Below are positions 17,027 to 23,286 of a DNA stretch of 23,286 nucleotides, one piece after another (the first letter of the stretch is position 1; each line of letters opens with the position of its first letter). The stretch covers positions 1 through 23,286 of the forward strand of contig UQXA01000035.1 of assembly GCA_900544865.1 (NCBI GenBank), given 5' to 3'. A program made the position numbers and the translations under genes. The stretch is from an uncultured Collinsella sp. (lineage in GTDB: Bacteria > Actinomycetota > Coriobacteriia > Coriobacteriales > Coriobacteriaceae). Under the pieces are notes generated by a model. The model was not told the DNA's origin, did not search any database, and worked only from the letters and a program-made list of their open reading frames with translations.

Positions 17027-17933
17027 TACCGCACGCGTGACGTTTACCAAGAAAAAGAAGACGGTCGCCTGCCCCGTGCCCTTGGCACCGCTTGCCGACA
17101 CGCATGCGCATCTGCTTTCGTTTTGGGGCAAAGAAGTGCCCGAGACGCTCGTGCGCGCCAAAGCTGCGGGTGTCGACCTGCTGGTGACGATGTTCGACCC
17201 CATCGCTGACAAACGCAGCGTGACGGACTATAGCGACTGGCTCGTGCGCGAAATTCTGCCGATGCAGGATATCCCGCAGATCAAGTATCTTGCCGGTGTG
17301 CATCCGTATGGCGCGCCGGACTATACCGACGACGTTCACGCACAGGTCGTTGCCGCACTCGATGACCCTTTGTGCGCCGGTATCGGCGAGATCGGTCTGG
17401 ACTACCACATGGATTACGACGATGACGTCGCGCCGGCGCCCCATAGCGTGCAGATTGACTGTATGGCACGTCAGCTCGAAGTTGCCGTGCGCCGCAATGT
17501 GCCGGTGGAGCTACACCTGCGGCACGAGGACTCGGATGGGGAGCGCACCTCGCACGTTGATGCGTACAACGTACTGCGCGAGGTGGGTGTGCCCCAGGCC
17601 GGTTGTGTGCTGCACTGTTTTGGCGAGGACCGCGCCACGATGGAGCGCTTTGTGGAGCTGGGCTGCTATATCGCCTATGGTGGTGCGGCCACCTTTAAGC
17701 GCAACGACGACGTGCGCGAGGCATTTGCGGCAACCCCACTCGATCGAATTTTGTTCGAGACGGATTGCCCGTATATGGCTCCGGAGCCCATCCGCGGTCT
17801 TGAATGCGAACCCGCAATGATCTCCATTACGGCAAACGCGCTGGTTAACGACCGTGTCGATCGCACTGGTGAGGACGCCGAAACAATCGCGCAAGCCGCT
17901 TGGGAGAATGCCTGCAAACTTTTTCAAAAATAG
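17016..17933 (+). CDS. tatD: TatD-family metal-dependent hydrolase
   Basis: TatD proteins are metal-dependent DNases/hydrolases of the amidohydrolase superfamily. The expected ligands are visible: DTHAH at residues 28-32, GEIGLDYH with a bridging Glu, HLRHE and LHCFG histidines, and the Asp of FETDCPY. The N-terminus has an unusual basic stretch (about residues 9-16) before the barrel. AGGAG (17004-17008) lies seven bases before ATG 17016, inside the end of rsmA. The length, 305 residues, is slightly above the usual 255-270, because of the N-terminal extension and insertions. A tRNA promoter begins just after the stop. Confidence 0.92.
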   Translation: MMPNTARVTFTKKKKTVACPVPLAPLADTHAHLLSFWGKEVPETLVRAKAAGVDLLVTMFDPIADKRSVTDYSDWLVREILPMQDIPQIKYLAGVHPYGAPDYTDDVHAQVVAALDDPLCAGIGEIGLDYHMDYDDDVAPAPHSVQIDCMARQLEVAVRRNVPVELHLRHEDSDGERTSHVDAYNVLREVGVPQAGCVLHCFGEDRATMERFVELGCYIAYGGAATFKRNDDVREAFAATPLDRILFETDCPYMAPEPIRGLECEPAMISITANALVNDRVDRTGEDAETIAQAAWENACKLFQK

Positions 17934-17936
17934 TTC

Positions 17937-17965
17937 TTGCGTTCGTGGTGGCGCTCCGTTATTCT
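17937..17965 (+). promoter_or_regulatory. tRNA-Leu promoter
   Basis: TTGCGT (17937-17942) and TATTCT (17960-17965) have 17-bp spacing; the tRNA starts 12 bases after the -10. Confidence 0.7.
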
Positions 17966-17976
17966 AATTCCTGCAC

Positions 17977-18063
17977 GCGGGCGTGGCGGAATTGGCAGAC
18001 GCGTACGGTTCAGGTCCGTATGGGGGCAACCCCATGAAGGTTCAAGTCCTTTCGCCCGCACCA
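17977..18063 (+). tRNA. tRNA-Leu (CAG)
   Basis: A class II tRNA of 87 bases including an encoded CCA. The acceptor stem GCGGGCG/CGCCCGC is perfect; the anticodon stem TACGG/CCGTA with loop TTCAGGT gives anticodon CAG. A long variable arm TGGGGG/CCCCA follows, then a T arm with TTCAAGT. Its 3' end is repeated at 18235-18252. Confidence 0.97.
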
Positions 18064-18105
18064 TTAAATGAAAGAGCTCCCAGTAATGGGAGCTTTTTTG
18101 TTATG
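18046..18105 (+). repeat. Direct repeat copy 1: tRNA-Leu 3' end plus terminator
   Basis: These 60 bases recur at 18235-18294 with three mismatches and 189-bp start-to-start spacing. The repeat contains the tRNA 3' end with CCA and the complete terminator, the layout expected of attachment sites of tRNA-targeting elements or of a local duplication. Confidence 0.85.
18075..18099 (+). terminator. Terminator after tRNA-Leu
   Basis: AGCTCCCA pairs with TGGGAGCT around a GTAA loop, followed by six T. Confidence 0.9.
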
Positions 18106-18234
18106 GGCCCATCGCAGGGACTTGAACCTGTGAAGGAGCGAGCGTAAAGAAAACGCGGAGCGTTTTTAGCGAGCTGGCGAGGACGCCGGCAGGCGGCCGA
18201 AGCCGGTGCGGATCCGCGAAGCGGATACGCGGAC
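18106..18234. other. Hairpin-rich spacer between the two repeat copies
   Basis: The 129-bp spacer contains no plausible gene. It holds GACTTGAACC (18119-18128), an inverted copy of the tRNA-Leu T-arm sequence at 18039-18048. It also has a small hairpin ACGC-GGA-GCGT. From 18181 it can fold into a three-way junction: GGACG (18181-18185) with CGTCC (18234-18238), CCGGC (18186-18190) with GCCGG (18202-18206), and ATCCGC-GAA-GCGGAT (18212-18226). Confidence 0.5.
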
Positions 18235-18294
18235 GTCCTTTCGCCCGCACCATTAAATGGAAGAGCTCCCAGCAATGGGAGCTTTTTTGATATG
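18235..18294 (+). repeat. Direct repeat copy 2: tRNA-Leu tail and terminator remnant
   Basis: This copy includes a 3' tRNA-Leu fragment with CCA but no 5' half, so it cannot make a tRNA. Its terminator hairpin (18264-18283) keeps the stem, and its loop is GCAA instead of GTAA; both are GNRA-type. It lies just upstream of the SPFH gene. Confidence 0.8.
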
Positions 18295-18351
18295 CACGAT
18301 CTCCTTGGACGGGTATCCTAGTGCCAACGTGTGCCTATCAGAGGAGAGACC

Positions 18352-19293
18352 ATGCTGTTGTCCGGAATCATTGCCGCCCTTACGAGTCTTCTGCTTCCCA
18401 TCATCATTTTGCTGCTGCTGCTGCTCCCCAACGCCTGCTATGTCGTTGAACAGCAGCATGCCGTAATCATCGAGCGCCTGGGCAAGTTTAACCGCATCGT
18501 CAACGCGGGCTTCCACATGAAGGTGCCCGTAATCGACCGCAAAGCCGCCACGGTGAGTCTACGCACCATGAAAAACGGTTTTGGTATCGACGTTAAGACC
18601 CAGGACAACGTGACCATCGGCCTTGAGGTCTCTGCTCAGTACCACGTGAGCTATGACATGGGCGCCGGCCCGGCAGATTCGGGTATCTACAAGAGCTACT
18701 ACATGCTGCAGGAGCCCGTCGACCAGATGCGTGACTTCATCACCGACGCCCTGCGCTCTTCGATCCCCGTCTACACACTCGATGAGGTCTTTGCCAAGAA
18801 GGATGACATCGCCAAGGATGTCAACGCTACCGTTTCCGAGCAGATGGCCGCCTACGGCTTCACCCTCGTGTCGACGCTCATCACCAAAATCGCACTGCCG
18901 ACCGAGGTTGAGAACTCCATGAACGACATCAACGCTGCCCAGCGCAAGCGCGCTGCGGCACAGGAGCTCGCTGAGGCCGACCGCATCAAGCGCGTCACCG
19001 AGGCGACCGCCGAGGCCGAGGCAATGGAAAAGGCGGGTGAGGGCATCGCCAACCAGCGCAAGGCCATCGCGCTGGGTATCAAGGATTCGCTCGAGATCAT
19101 CCAGGAGACGGGTGTCGGCAATGACGAGGCCAACCAACTGTTCATGTTTACGCAGTGGTCCGAGATGATGACGGAGTTTGCTCGCACGGGTAAAACCTCG
19201 ACGGTCGTGCTGCCGAGCGACTTCTCGCAGTCGGCCTCAATGTTCGAACAGATGCTGACCGCCGGCAAAGTTCAAAACGATTCGAAGGAGTAG
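18352..19293 (+). CDS. SPFH/band-7 membrane protein
   Basis: A 313-residue stomatin/prohibitin-family protein. An N-terminal Leu-rich membrane segment (about residues 5-27) is followed by the SPFH domain (about 30-210; CYVVEQQHAVIIERLGKFNRI is cut here to its recognisable parts VVEQQHAVIIERLGKF and GFHMKVPVIDR), then an Ala/Glu-rich coiled coil (about 198-235) and a helical tail. Such proteins form membrane-associated oligomers that organise membrane domains and often partner with proteases. No NfeD-like or FtsH partner gene is adjacent. I chose ATG 18352 because GAGGAGA (18341-18347) lies just before it. rlmH follows after six bases and is probably cotranscribed. Confidence 0.88.
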   Translation: MLLSGIIAALTSLLLPIIILLLLLLPNACYVVEQQHAVIIERLGKFNRIVNAGFHMKVPVIDRKAATVSLRTMKNGFGIDVKTQDNVTIGLEVSAQYHVSYDMGAGPADSGIYKSYYMLQEPVDQMRDFITDALRSSIPVYTLDEVFAKKDDIAKDVNATVSEQMAAYGFTLVSTLITKIALPTEVENSMNDINAAQRKRAAAQELAEADRIKRVTEATAEAEAMEKAGEGIANQRKAIALGIKDSLEIIQETGVGNDEANQLFMFTQWSEMMTEFARTGKTSTVVLPSDFSQSASMFEQMLTAGKVQNDSKE

Positions 19294-19299
19294 ACGCGC

Positions 19300-19770
19300 G
19301 TGAAATACACCGTCGTTTGCGTCGGTAAGCTCAAGGAGCGCTTTTGGAAGGACGCATGCGCTGAGTACACCAAGCGCCTGGGTGCCTATGCCAAGGTCGA
19401 TATCCGCGAGGTGGCCGATATCGACCCGGCCAAGGCGGGCGGTGTGGATGCCGCACGTGACAAGGAGGGGGCGGCGATTCTTGCTGCCTTGCCGTCTCGA
19501 GCGCATGTGATCCTGCTGGCTATCGAGGGCAAGGAGCGTTCGAGTGAGGAGCTCTCGGCGAGGCTCGACGATCTTATGCTGCGAGGCAGCAGCGACATTG
19601 CCTTTGTAATCGGCGGTTCGGACGGCGTGAGTGATGAGGTACGCGCCCGCGCCGACGAGATGCTCAGCTTTGGACGCATTACCTTGCCGCATAACCTGGC
19701 GCGCGTGGTGCTGCTGGAGCAGGTTTACCGTGCCTGCAAGATCAGCCGTGGCGAGCCGTATCACAAATAG
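19300..19770 (+). CDS. rlmH: 23S rRNA pseudouridine-1915 N3-methyltransferase RlmH
   Basis: RlmH is a SPOUT-fold methyltransferase that modifies pseudouridine 1915 in helix 69 of 23S rRNA, on whole 70S ribosomes. Full length (156 residues). Family marks are VGKLKERFW near the start, LAIEGKERSSEELS in the middle, FVIGGSDGVSDEV near 103-115 for SAM binding, and the C-terminal LPHNLARVVLLEQVYRAC followed by YHK at the extreme C-terminus. GTG 19300 has GAAGGAG nine bases upstream. Confidence 0.97.
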   Translation: MKYTVVCVGKLKERFWKDACAEYTKRLGAYAKVDIREVADIDPAKAGGVDAARDKEGAAILAALPSRAHVILLAIEGKERSSEELSARLDDLMLRGSSDIAFVIGGSDGVSDEVRARADEMLSFGRITLPHNLARVVLLEQVYRACKISRGEPYHK

Positions 19771-19843
19771 GTCGGCAATACGAAACAATGCCGTGGGACA
19801 ATAGCTTTCGTTTTGAAGAGCGTGTCTGAGAGGACTATGAGAT

Positions 19844-20614
19844 ATGAAGATTGGATTTGTCGGTTTTGGCAATATGGCGAGCGCTATGGCCGATGGCTGG
19901 ATCGCCGCCGGTGTGGCTGCGAGCGATATGTGCGCCTGCGCGGGCCACTACGACGCCTTGGTCGAGCGTTGTAAGGCGCGTGGGATGGTTGCCTGTCGTG
20001 ATACGGCGGAGGTTGTCGCTGCATCCGATATCGTGGTCGCTGCGGTCAAACCGTACATGATCGAGAAGGTATTCGCCCCGCTCAAGGATGCTCTTGCCAA
20101 AAAGGTCGTTCTGTCGGTTGCCTGGACCTGGGACAGTGCCAAGTGGGAACAGGTCCTGCCGGGCGTCGCGCATATCTCGACGGTGCCCAACACACCGGTT
20201 TCGGTGGGCGAGGGCGTCATCGCTTGCGAGAAGGCTTCCACGCTTAGTGGTGAGCAGAGCGCAGTGGTGCTTGATCTGCTTGGCAAGCTCGGTGCGGTGG
20301 TCGAGCTCGATACGAGCCTGCTGTTTGTGGGCGGCACGGTGGGTGGTTGCGCTCCGGCATTTGTCGCTATGGCAATCGAGGCCCTGGGCGATGCGGCGGT
20401 CAAGCACGGTATCCCGCGTGCCGATGCCTATCGTATTGTGAGCCAGATGGTGCTGGGTACGGCAAAGCTGCAGCTTGCAACTGGCCAGCATCCTGCGGCG
20501 ATGAAGGATGCCGTATGCTCGCCCGGTGGTGCCACCATCAAGGGCGTCGTTGCACTCGAGGACGCCGGCATGCGCAGCGCCCTGGTCAAGGCAATCGACG
20601 CAACTCTCCAGTAA
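19844..20614 (+). CDS. proC: Pyrroline-5-carboxylate reductase
   Basis: ProC carries out the last step of proline synthesis, reducing 1-pyrroline-5-carboxylate to proline with NAD(P)H. The N-terminal Rossmann motif is GFVGFGNMASAM (residues 4-15), followed by AAVKPYMI, HISTVPNTPVSVGEG near 106-120, and the C-terminal dimer domain with the family signature around DAVCSPGGATIKGVVALE. The length, 256 residues, is slightly short of the usual 265-275. GAGAGGA (19829-19835) precedes the start. It converges with a small minus-strand gene across a shared terminator block. Confidence 0.93.
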   Translation: MKIGFVGFGNMASAMADGWIAAGVAASDMCACAGHYDALVERCKARGMVACRDTAEVVAASDIVVAAVKPYMIEKVFAPLKDALAKKVVLSVAWTWDSAKWEQVLPGVAHISTVPNTPVSVGEGVIACEKASTLSGEQSAVVLDLLGKLGAVVELDTSLLFVGGTVGGCAPAFVAMAIEALGDAAVKHGIPRADAYRIVSQMVLGTAKLQLATGQHPAAMKDAVCSPGGATIKGVVALEDAGMRSALVKAIDATLQ

Positions 20615-20654
20615 AACCGACCAAAAAAGACGGGTTTATTTTGACAGGTTTTCC
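20612..20654. repeat. Imperfect palindromic element, copy 1
   Basis: AAAACCGACCAAAAAA can pair imperfectly with TTTATTTTGACAGGTTTT. The same AAAACCGACCAAAA opening recurs at about 20732. The first bases overlap the proC stop codon. Confidence 0.5.
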
Positions 20655-20677
20655 TGCGGTTTTGTCCTTTTAGCGAA

Positions 20678-20718
20678 AAGCGCCCCGCAACTGGCTCAAT
20701 TCCAGTTGCGGGGCGCTT
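20678..20718. terminator. Strong bidirectional hairpin between convergent genes
   Basis: AAGCGCCCCGCAACTGG (20678-20694) pairs perfectly over 17 bp with 20702-20718, with a seven-base loop. The minus-strand side has a TTTT run. It lies between proC and the convergent small membrane protein gene, serving either or both. Confidence 0.8.
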
Positions 20719-20730
20719 GCGTTTGCCCAG

Positions 20731-20773
20731 ATAAAACCGACCAAAATAAACCTGTCCCTTTTTGGCAGGTTAG
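20731..20773. repeat. Imperfect palindromic element, copy 2
   Basis: AACCGACCAAAA can pair with TTTTTGGCAGGTT with two mismatches. It shares AAAACCGACCAAAA with copy 1, and contains AAAATAAACCTGTC, which matches the inverse complement of part of copy 1. The two copies flank the strong hairpin. Confidence 0.5.
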
Positions 20774-20943
20774 TCCCAGAAGCTGTCTTCCTCATCCTCG
20801 GACTTGGGTCCGCGGTCGACGTACATCTTATGGGTACGCTTCTCCATTACAAAGGCAAGAATCGCAAATAACAGGATGCCGCCGGCGAAAAGGATGGCAA
20901 AACCGGTGCGGGTGCCAAACAAAAAGGAAAAAACTGCGTCCAT
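20770..20943 (-). CDS. Small membrane protein of 57 residues
   Basis: A complete minus-strand gene that is short enough to be missed. The ATG at 20943-20941 has AAGAAGG upstream on the minus strand. The product starts MDAVFSFLFGTRTGFA, has one membrane helix at about residues 13-33 (FAILFAGGILLFAILAFVM), a basic stretch EKRTHK, and an acidic C-terminus ending DEEDSFWD. Charge distribution suggests the C-terminus is cytoplasmic. I do not recognise the family. It has its own divergent promoter region and a shared terminator, which support it as real. Confidence 0.72.
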   Translation of the reverse strand: MDAVFSFLFGTRTGFAILFAGGILLFAILAFVMEKRTHKMYVDRGPKSEDEEDSFWD

Positions 20944-20967
20944 TGGGTGCCTTCTTGCGTAGTTGAG

Positions 20968-20998
20968 TTGGGTCGTAAACGCTCATAAGTATATACTT
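20968..20998. promoter_or_regulatory. Divergent promoter with palindromic -10
   Basis: AAGTATATACTT (20987-20998) is a perfect palindrome supplying TATACT -10 elements on both strands. For serS, TTGGGT (20968-20973) lies 18 bp upstream of TATACT (20992-20997). On the minus strand, TTGTAC lies 15 bp before the -10 for the small membrane protein gene. Confidence 0.55.
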
Positions 20999-21054
20999 GC
21001 CCATACATGTACAAGGTTGCAACCTAAATGGAATGTATATCGCCGGAGGATCTA

Positions 21055-22338
21055 ATGCTTGATATCAAGTTTGTTCGCGAGAACCCCGATGCCATCGATG
21101 TCGCCATGGCTAACCGCCAGACGTCTTGGGATCGCGAGAAGTTCTTTGAGCTCGACGACGAGCGCCGTGCCGTCATCACCGAGGTCGAGGAGCTCCAGGC
21201 TACGCGCAATGCCGAGTCCAAGAAGATCGGCGCCCTGATGAAGGAGGGCAAGAAGGACGAGGCCGAGGCCGCCAAGGAGGCCGTGCGCGCCGTCAACGAG
21301 AAGATTGACGGTCTGGCCGAGCGTCGTACCGCCCTCGAGCAGGAGCAGTACGACTTCATGGCTCACCTGCCCAACATTCCGTGCGATGCCACGCCGTACG
21401 GTAAGGACGAGGACGAGAACATCGAGCGTCGCCGCTGGGGCACCCCGCGCGAGTTCGACTTCGACTTTAAGCCGCACTGGGATCTGGGCACCGATCTGGA
21501 CATCCTCGACTTCGAGCGTGGCAACAAGCTCTCCGGCAGCCGCTTTACCGTTCTCGGTGGCGCCGGCGCCCGCTTGGAGCGCGCCCTCATCAACTTCTTC
21601 CTCGATACGCACACCAGCCGTGGTTTTAAGGAGTGGTGGCCGCCCATCGTCGTCAAGCGTCAGACCATGTTTGGCACGGGTCAGCTGCCCAAGTTCGAGG
21701 ACGACGCCTATCACGTCTCGGGTGACAACTTCCTGATCCCCACCGCCGAGGTCGTGCTCACCAACCTGCACGCCGGCGAGGTCCTCGATGCCGACACCCT
21801 GCCGCGCCGCTACACCGCCTTCACCCCCTGCTTCCGTGAGGAGGCCGGTTCCGCCGGTCGCGACACCCGCGGCATCATCCGTCAGCACGAGTTCGACAAG
21901 GTCGAGATGGTCAAGTTCGCTAAGCCGGAGGAGTCCGACGAGGAGCTCGAGAGCATGACCGCCGAGGCCGAGTATCTGCTGCAGCAGCTGGGCCTTCCGT
22001 ATCGCGTGATTAGCCTGTGCACCGGCGACTTGGGCTTCTCTGCCCGGCAGACCTACGACGTCGAGGTCTGGCTGCCGAGCTACAACGCCTACAAGGAGAT
22101 CAGCTCCTGTTCCAACTGCGGTGACTTCCAGGCTCGCCGCGCCAACATCAAGTATCGCGACCCCGAGAACTTCAAGGGTTCGCGCTACCTGCACACTCTC
22201 AACGGTTCCGGCCTGCCGGCCGGCCGCACCATGGCCGCCATTCTGGAGAATTACCAGAACGCCGACGGCACCATCACGATCCCCGAGGTTCTGCGTCCTT
22301 ACATGGGCGGTCTCGAGAAGATCGAGCCGGTCGCGTAA
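21055..22338 (+). CDS. serS: Seryl-tRNA synthetase
   Basis: Class II aminoacyl-tRNA synthetase that charges tRNA-Ser. The first about 110 residues form the long antiparallel coiled coil that grips the tRNA variable arm. The catalytic domain shows motif 2 (FTPCFREEAGSAGRDTRG) and motif 3 (GSGLPAGRTMAAILENYQ), and SSCSNCGDFQARR nearby. The 427-residue length is typical. ATG 21055 is preferred because GGAGG (21045-21049) precedes it and the MLDIKFVRENPD start is the usual one. Strong codon bias indicates high expression. No T-box leader is seen; the leader is short. Confidence 0.97.
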   Translation: MLDIKFVRENPDAIDVAMANRQTSWDREKFFELDDERRAVITEVEELQATRNAESKKIGALMKEGKKDEAEAAKEAVRAVNEKIDGLAERRTALEQEQYDFMAHLPNIPCDATPYGKDEDENIERRRWGTPREFDFDFKPHWDLGTDLDILDFERGNKLSGSRFTVLGGAGARLERALINFFLDTHTSRGFKEWWPPIVVKRQTMFGTGQLPKFEDDAYHVSGDNFLIPTAEVVLTNLHAGEVLDADTLPRRYTAFTPCFREEAGSAGRDTRGIIRQHEFDKVEMVKFAKPEESDEELESMTAEAEYLLQQLGLPYRVISLCTGDLGFSARQTYDVEVWLPSYNAYKEISSCSNCGDFQARRANIKYRDPENFKGSRYLHTLNGSGLPAGRTMAAILENYQNADGTITIPEVLRPYMGGLEKIEPVA

Positions 22339-22361
22339 CTTGGCTGCATAGGGGATATGCA

Positions 22362-22389
22362 AGGGCGCTCCTTCGGGGGCGCCCTATTT
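22362..22389 (+). terminator. Terminator after serS
   Basis: AGGGCGCTCC pairs with GGGGCGCCCT around a TTCG tetraloop, followed by a short TATTTC tail. Confidence 0.85.
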
Positions 22390-22450
22390 CGTGCGCAGGT
22401 CCATATCATGCCGTGCGGACAGCTCAATAGAAAACACACGAACAACTGTT

Positions 22451-22478
22451 CTGTATACAGCCATCTACCTGCTATGCT
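22451..22478 (+). promoter_or_regulatory. Candidate promoter and palindrome for the 125-residue gene
   Basis: CTGTATACAG (22451-22460) is a perfect 10-bp palindrome over the probable -35 region, with TATGCT (22473-22478) as possible -10. The -35 is poor. Confidence 0.35.
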
Positions 22479-22511
22479 TTTGCTAAATAAGAGCGAGAGA
22501 AAGGGGACGCG

Positions 22512-22889
22512 ATGGAGCTGTTTGATGATCGGGTGGTTTTGTTTGAGAGCGACGAGGGCGGGGAGTACCTGCTTGTAACGTGTGAGCCGTCTGGCATGGG
22601 CGGCCTGGTGGTTCGGCAGACGAGTGAGGGTCCGTTGACACAATGGTGCTTTGAGGAGTCGCCGCATGTGGTCGAGACCTTTGTGACGCACGAGGGACTT
22701 GTGGCGCTGGAGCACTTCTATGGAGTTGGGACTTCCAACCAGGTCGCGCGCATGCTGAGCATCTCGTTTGCCGATTATGATTGTGCCCAGCGGGTGAGAT
22801 CGCTCTTGAGGGAACTTGATGCCAGGTTTGACGTGATTGAAAAGCCAATCGATCGTACGGGGAACGGCGGTATATGCGGAGCAGCATGA
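22512..22889 (+). CDS. Conserved-looking protein of unknown function
   Basis: I do not recognise this 125-residue protein. It is soluble and acidic, with no membrane segment or signal peptide. It starts with beta-rich segments (MELFDDRVVLFESDEGGEY, LLVTCEPSGMGGLVVRQ), and a helical part follows (residues about 75-105, containing SNQVARMLSISF and AQRVRSLLRELDARF). AAAGGGG precedes the ATG. Codon use and phase support coding. It stands alone between the serS terminator and tRNA-Arg. Confidence 0.65.
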   Translation: MELFDDRVVLFESDEGGEYLLVTCEPSGMGGLVVRQTSEGPLTQWCFEESPHVVETFVTHEGLVALEHFYGVGTSNQVARMLSISFADYDCAQRVRSLLRELDARFDVIEKPIDRTGNGGICGAA

Positions 22890-22925
22890 CAAAACTGCGT
22901 TCCACAAAAAAGTTTGAGATTGTGC

Positions 22926-22955
22926 TTGACTCCAATAAGCTAAAGTGGTTTTATA
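22926..22955 (+). promoter_or_regulatory. tRNA-Arg promoter
   Basis: TTGACT (22926-22931) and TTTATA (22950-22955) are 18 bp apart, 11 bases upstream of the tRNA. Confidence 0.65.
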
Positions 22956-22966
22956 TGTCTTGCGCT

Positions 22967-23043
22967 GCGGCGTTACCTCAGCTGGATAGAGGGTCTGACT
23001 ACGAATCAGAACGTCATAGGTTCGAATCCTATACGCCGCACCA
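22967..23043 (+). tRNA. tRNA-Arg (ACG)
   Basis: Complete 77-base tRNA with encoded CCA. Acceptor stem GCGGCGT/ACGCCGC and D stem CCTC/GAGG are perfect. The anticodon stem TCTGA/TCAGA holds loop CTACGAA, giving anticodon ACG, whose A34 is normally deaminated to inosine. Confidence 0.97.
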
Positions 23044-23053
23044 ATTGAATTTT

Positions 23054-23080
23054 AAAGCCTCCGGCAACGGAGGCTTTTCT
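23054..23080 (+). terminator. Terminator after tRNA-Arg
   Basis: AAAGCCTCCG pairs with CGGAGGCTTT around GCAA, followed by TCT. Confidence 0.85.
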
Positions 23081-23190
23081 TATATGTCGATATACTTGAG
23101 AAGTTGTTTTTGCCGTGTTAGAAAGTATCGAGTCGATCGACTGCGTCAAATGAGTAAAAATCAAATTCGATAACTTTTTTCGAAAAATGC

Positions 23191-23219
23191 TTGACCTTTA
23201 TTCAGTCGATGTGCATAAT
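23191..23219 (+). promoter_or_regulatory. Promoter of the second tRNA-Arg
   Basis: TTGACC (23191-23196) and CATAAT (23214-23219) are separated by 17 bp, 12 bases upstream of the tRNA. The preceding 110 bases are A/T-rich and hold AGTCGATCGACT (23131-23142), a perfect palindrome of unknown role. Confidence 0.7.
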
Positions 23220-23231
23220 AATCAACAAGTC

Positions 23232-23286
23232 GCGGCGTTACCTCAGCTGGATAGAGGGTCTGACTACGAATCAGAACGTCATAGGT
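23232..23286 (+). tRNA. Second tRNA-Arg (ACG), cut by window end
   Basis: The 55 visible bases are identical to the first 55 bases of the tRNA-Arg at 22967 and include the ACG anticodon. With its own promoter it is probably a true tandem copy rather than an integration scar, but the 3' end is not visible. Confidence 0.85.

Noticed and set aside
18042..18275. Minus-strand frame over the tRNA-Leu repeat region
   Set aside because: It is made of the duplicated tRNA tail and terminators read backwards.
18410..18425. CTG microsatellite in the SPFH gene
   Set aside because: It simply encodes Leu residues of the membrane helix; it is too short to suggest phase variation.
21052..22362. A 436-codon open frame on the minus strand opposite serS
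   Set aside because: Same cause: high codon bias on the serS strand leaves the opposite frame open; serS motifs are unambiguous.
22874..23173. A 99-codon frame running across tRNA-Arg
   Set aside because: It covers a tRNA gene, a promoter and a terminator and has no ribosome-binding site or protein-like character.

Overview
The window is about 60% GC and densely packed with genes, most preceded by GGAGG-type ribosome-binding sites. It encodes a monoderm Tad (Flp) pilus operon with no secretin gene. These traits, with the protein sequences, suggest a high-GC Gram-positive gut bacterium of class Coriobacteriia, most likely Collinsella. That assignment is inferred from gene content and remembered protein style, not from a search.

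Layout. (1) 1-1367: the ribosome-maturation GTPase rsgA with its own terminator. (2) 1368-11158: one plus-strand Tad pilus operon: cpaB/rcpC, tadZ, tadA, tadB, tadC, a Flp pilin, an unrecognised membrane protein, a second Flp-like pilin, a TadE-like pseudopilin, a large TadG-like protein, another TadE-like pseudopilin and a DUF192 protein. Most genes overlap their neighbours by 1-28 bases. (3) 11162-11767: a probable BrnT-like toxin and ribbon-helix-helix antitoxin with an inverted-repeat operator. (4) 11831-12440: tRNA-Phe, then a non-coding four-copy, 62-bp-period array of alternating inverted half-sites. (5) 12441-17933: a GH5-like protein lacking the usual acid/base glutamate, then rsmI, metG, rsmA and tatD. 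(6) 17937-18294: tRNA-Leu(CAG), whose 3' end and terminator are duplicated 189 bp downstream around a hairpin-rich spacer. (7) 18352-20614: an SPFH/band-7 membrane protein, rlmH and proC. (8) 20612-20998: a repeat and terminator block, a 57-residue membrane protein on the minus strand, and a divergent palindromic promoter. (9) 21055-23286: serS, a 125-residue protein of unknown function, tRNA-Arg(ACG), and a second, identical tRNA-Arg cut by the window end.

How the genes work together. In the Tad system TadZ positions the machine, the TadA ATPase drives the TadB/TadC platform, and pilins and pseudopilins with a class III leader are polymerised through the membrane. No prepilin peptidase (TadV/CpaA) is present in the window, so it must be encoded elsewhere. 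The housekeeping genes serve translation: 30S maturation (rsgA), rRNA methylation (rsmI, rsmA, rlmH), aminoacylation (metG, serS) and three tRNA species.

The least explained sequences are the 62-bp array, the duplicated tRNA-Leu tail, the GH5 protein with an altered active site, the base-composition shift inside the TadG-like gene, and the small membrane protein next to serS.
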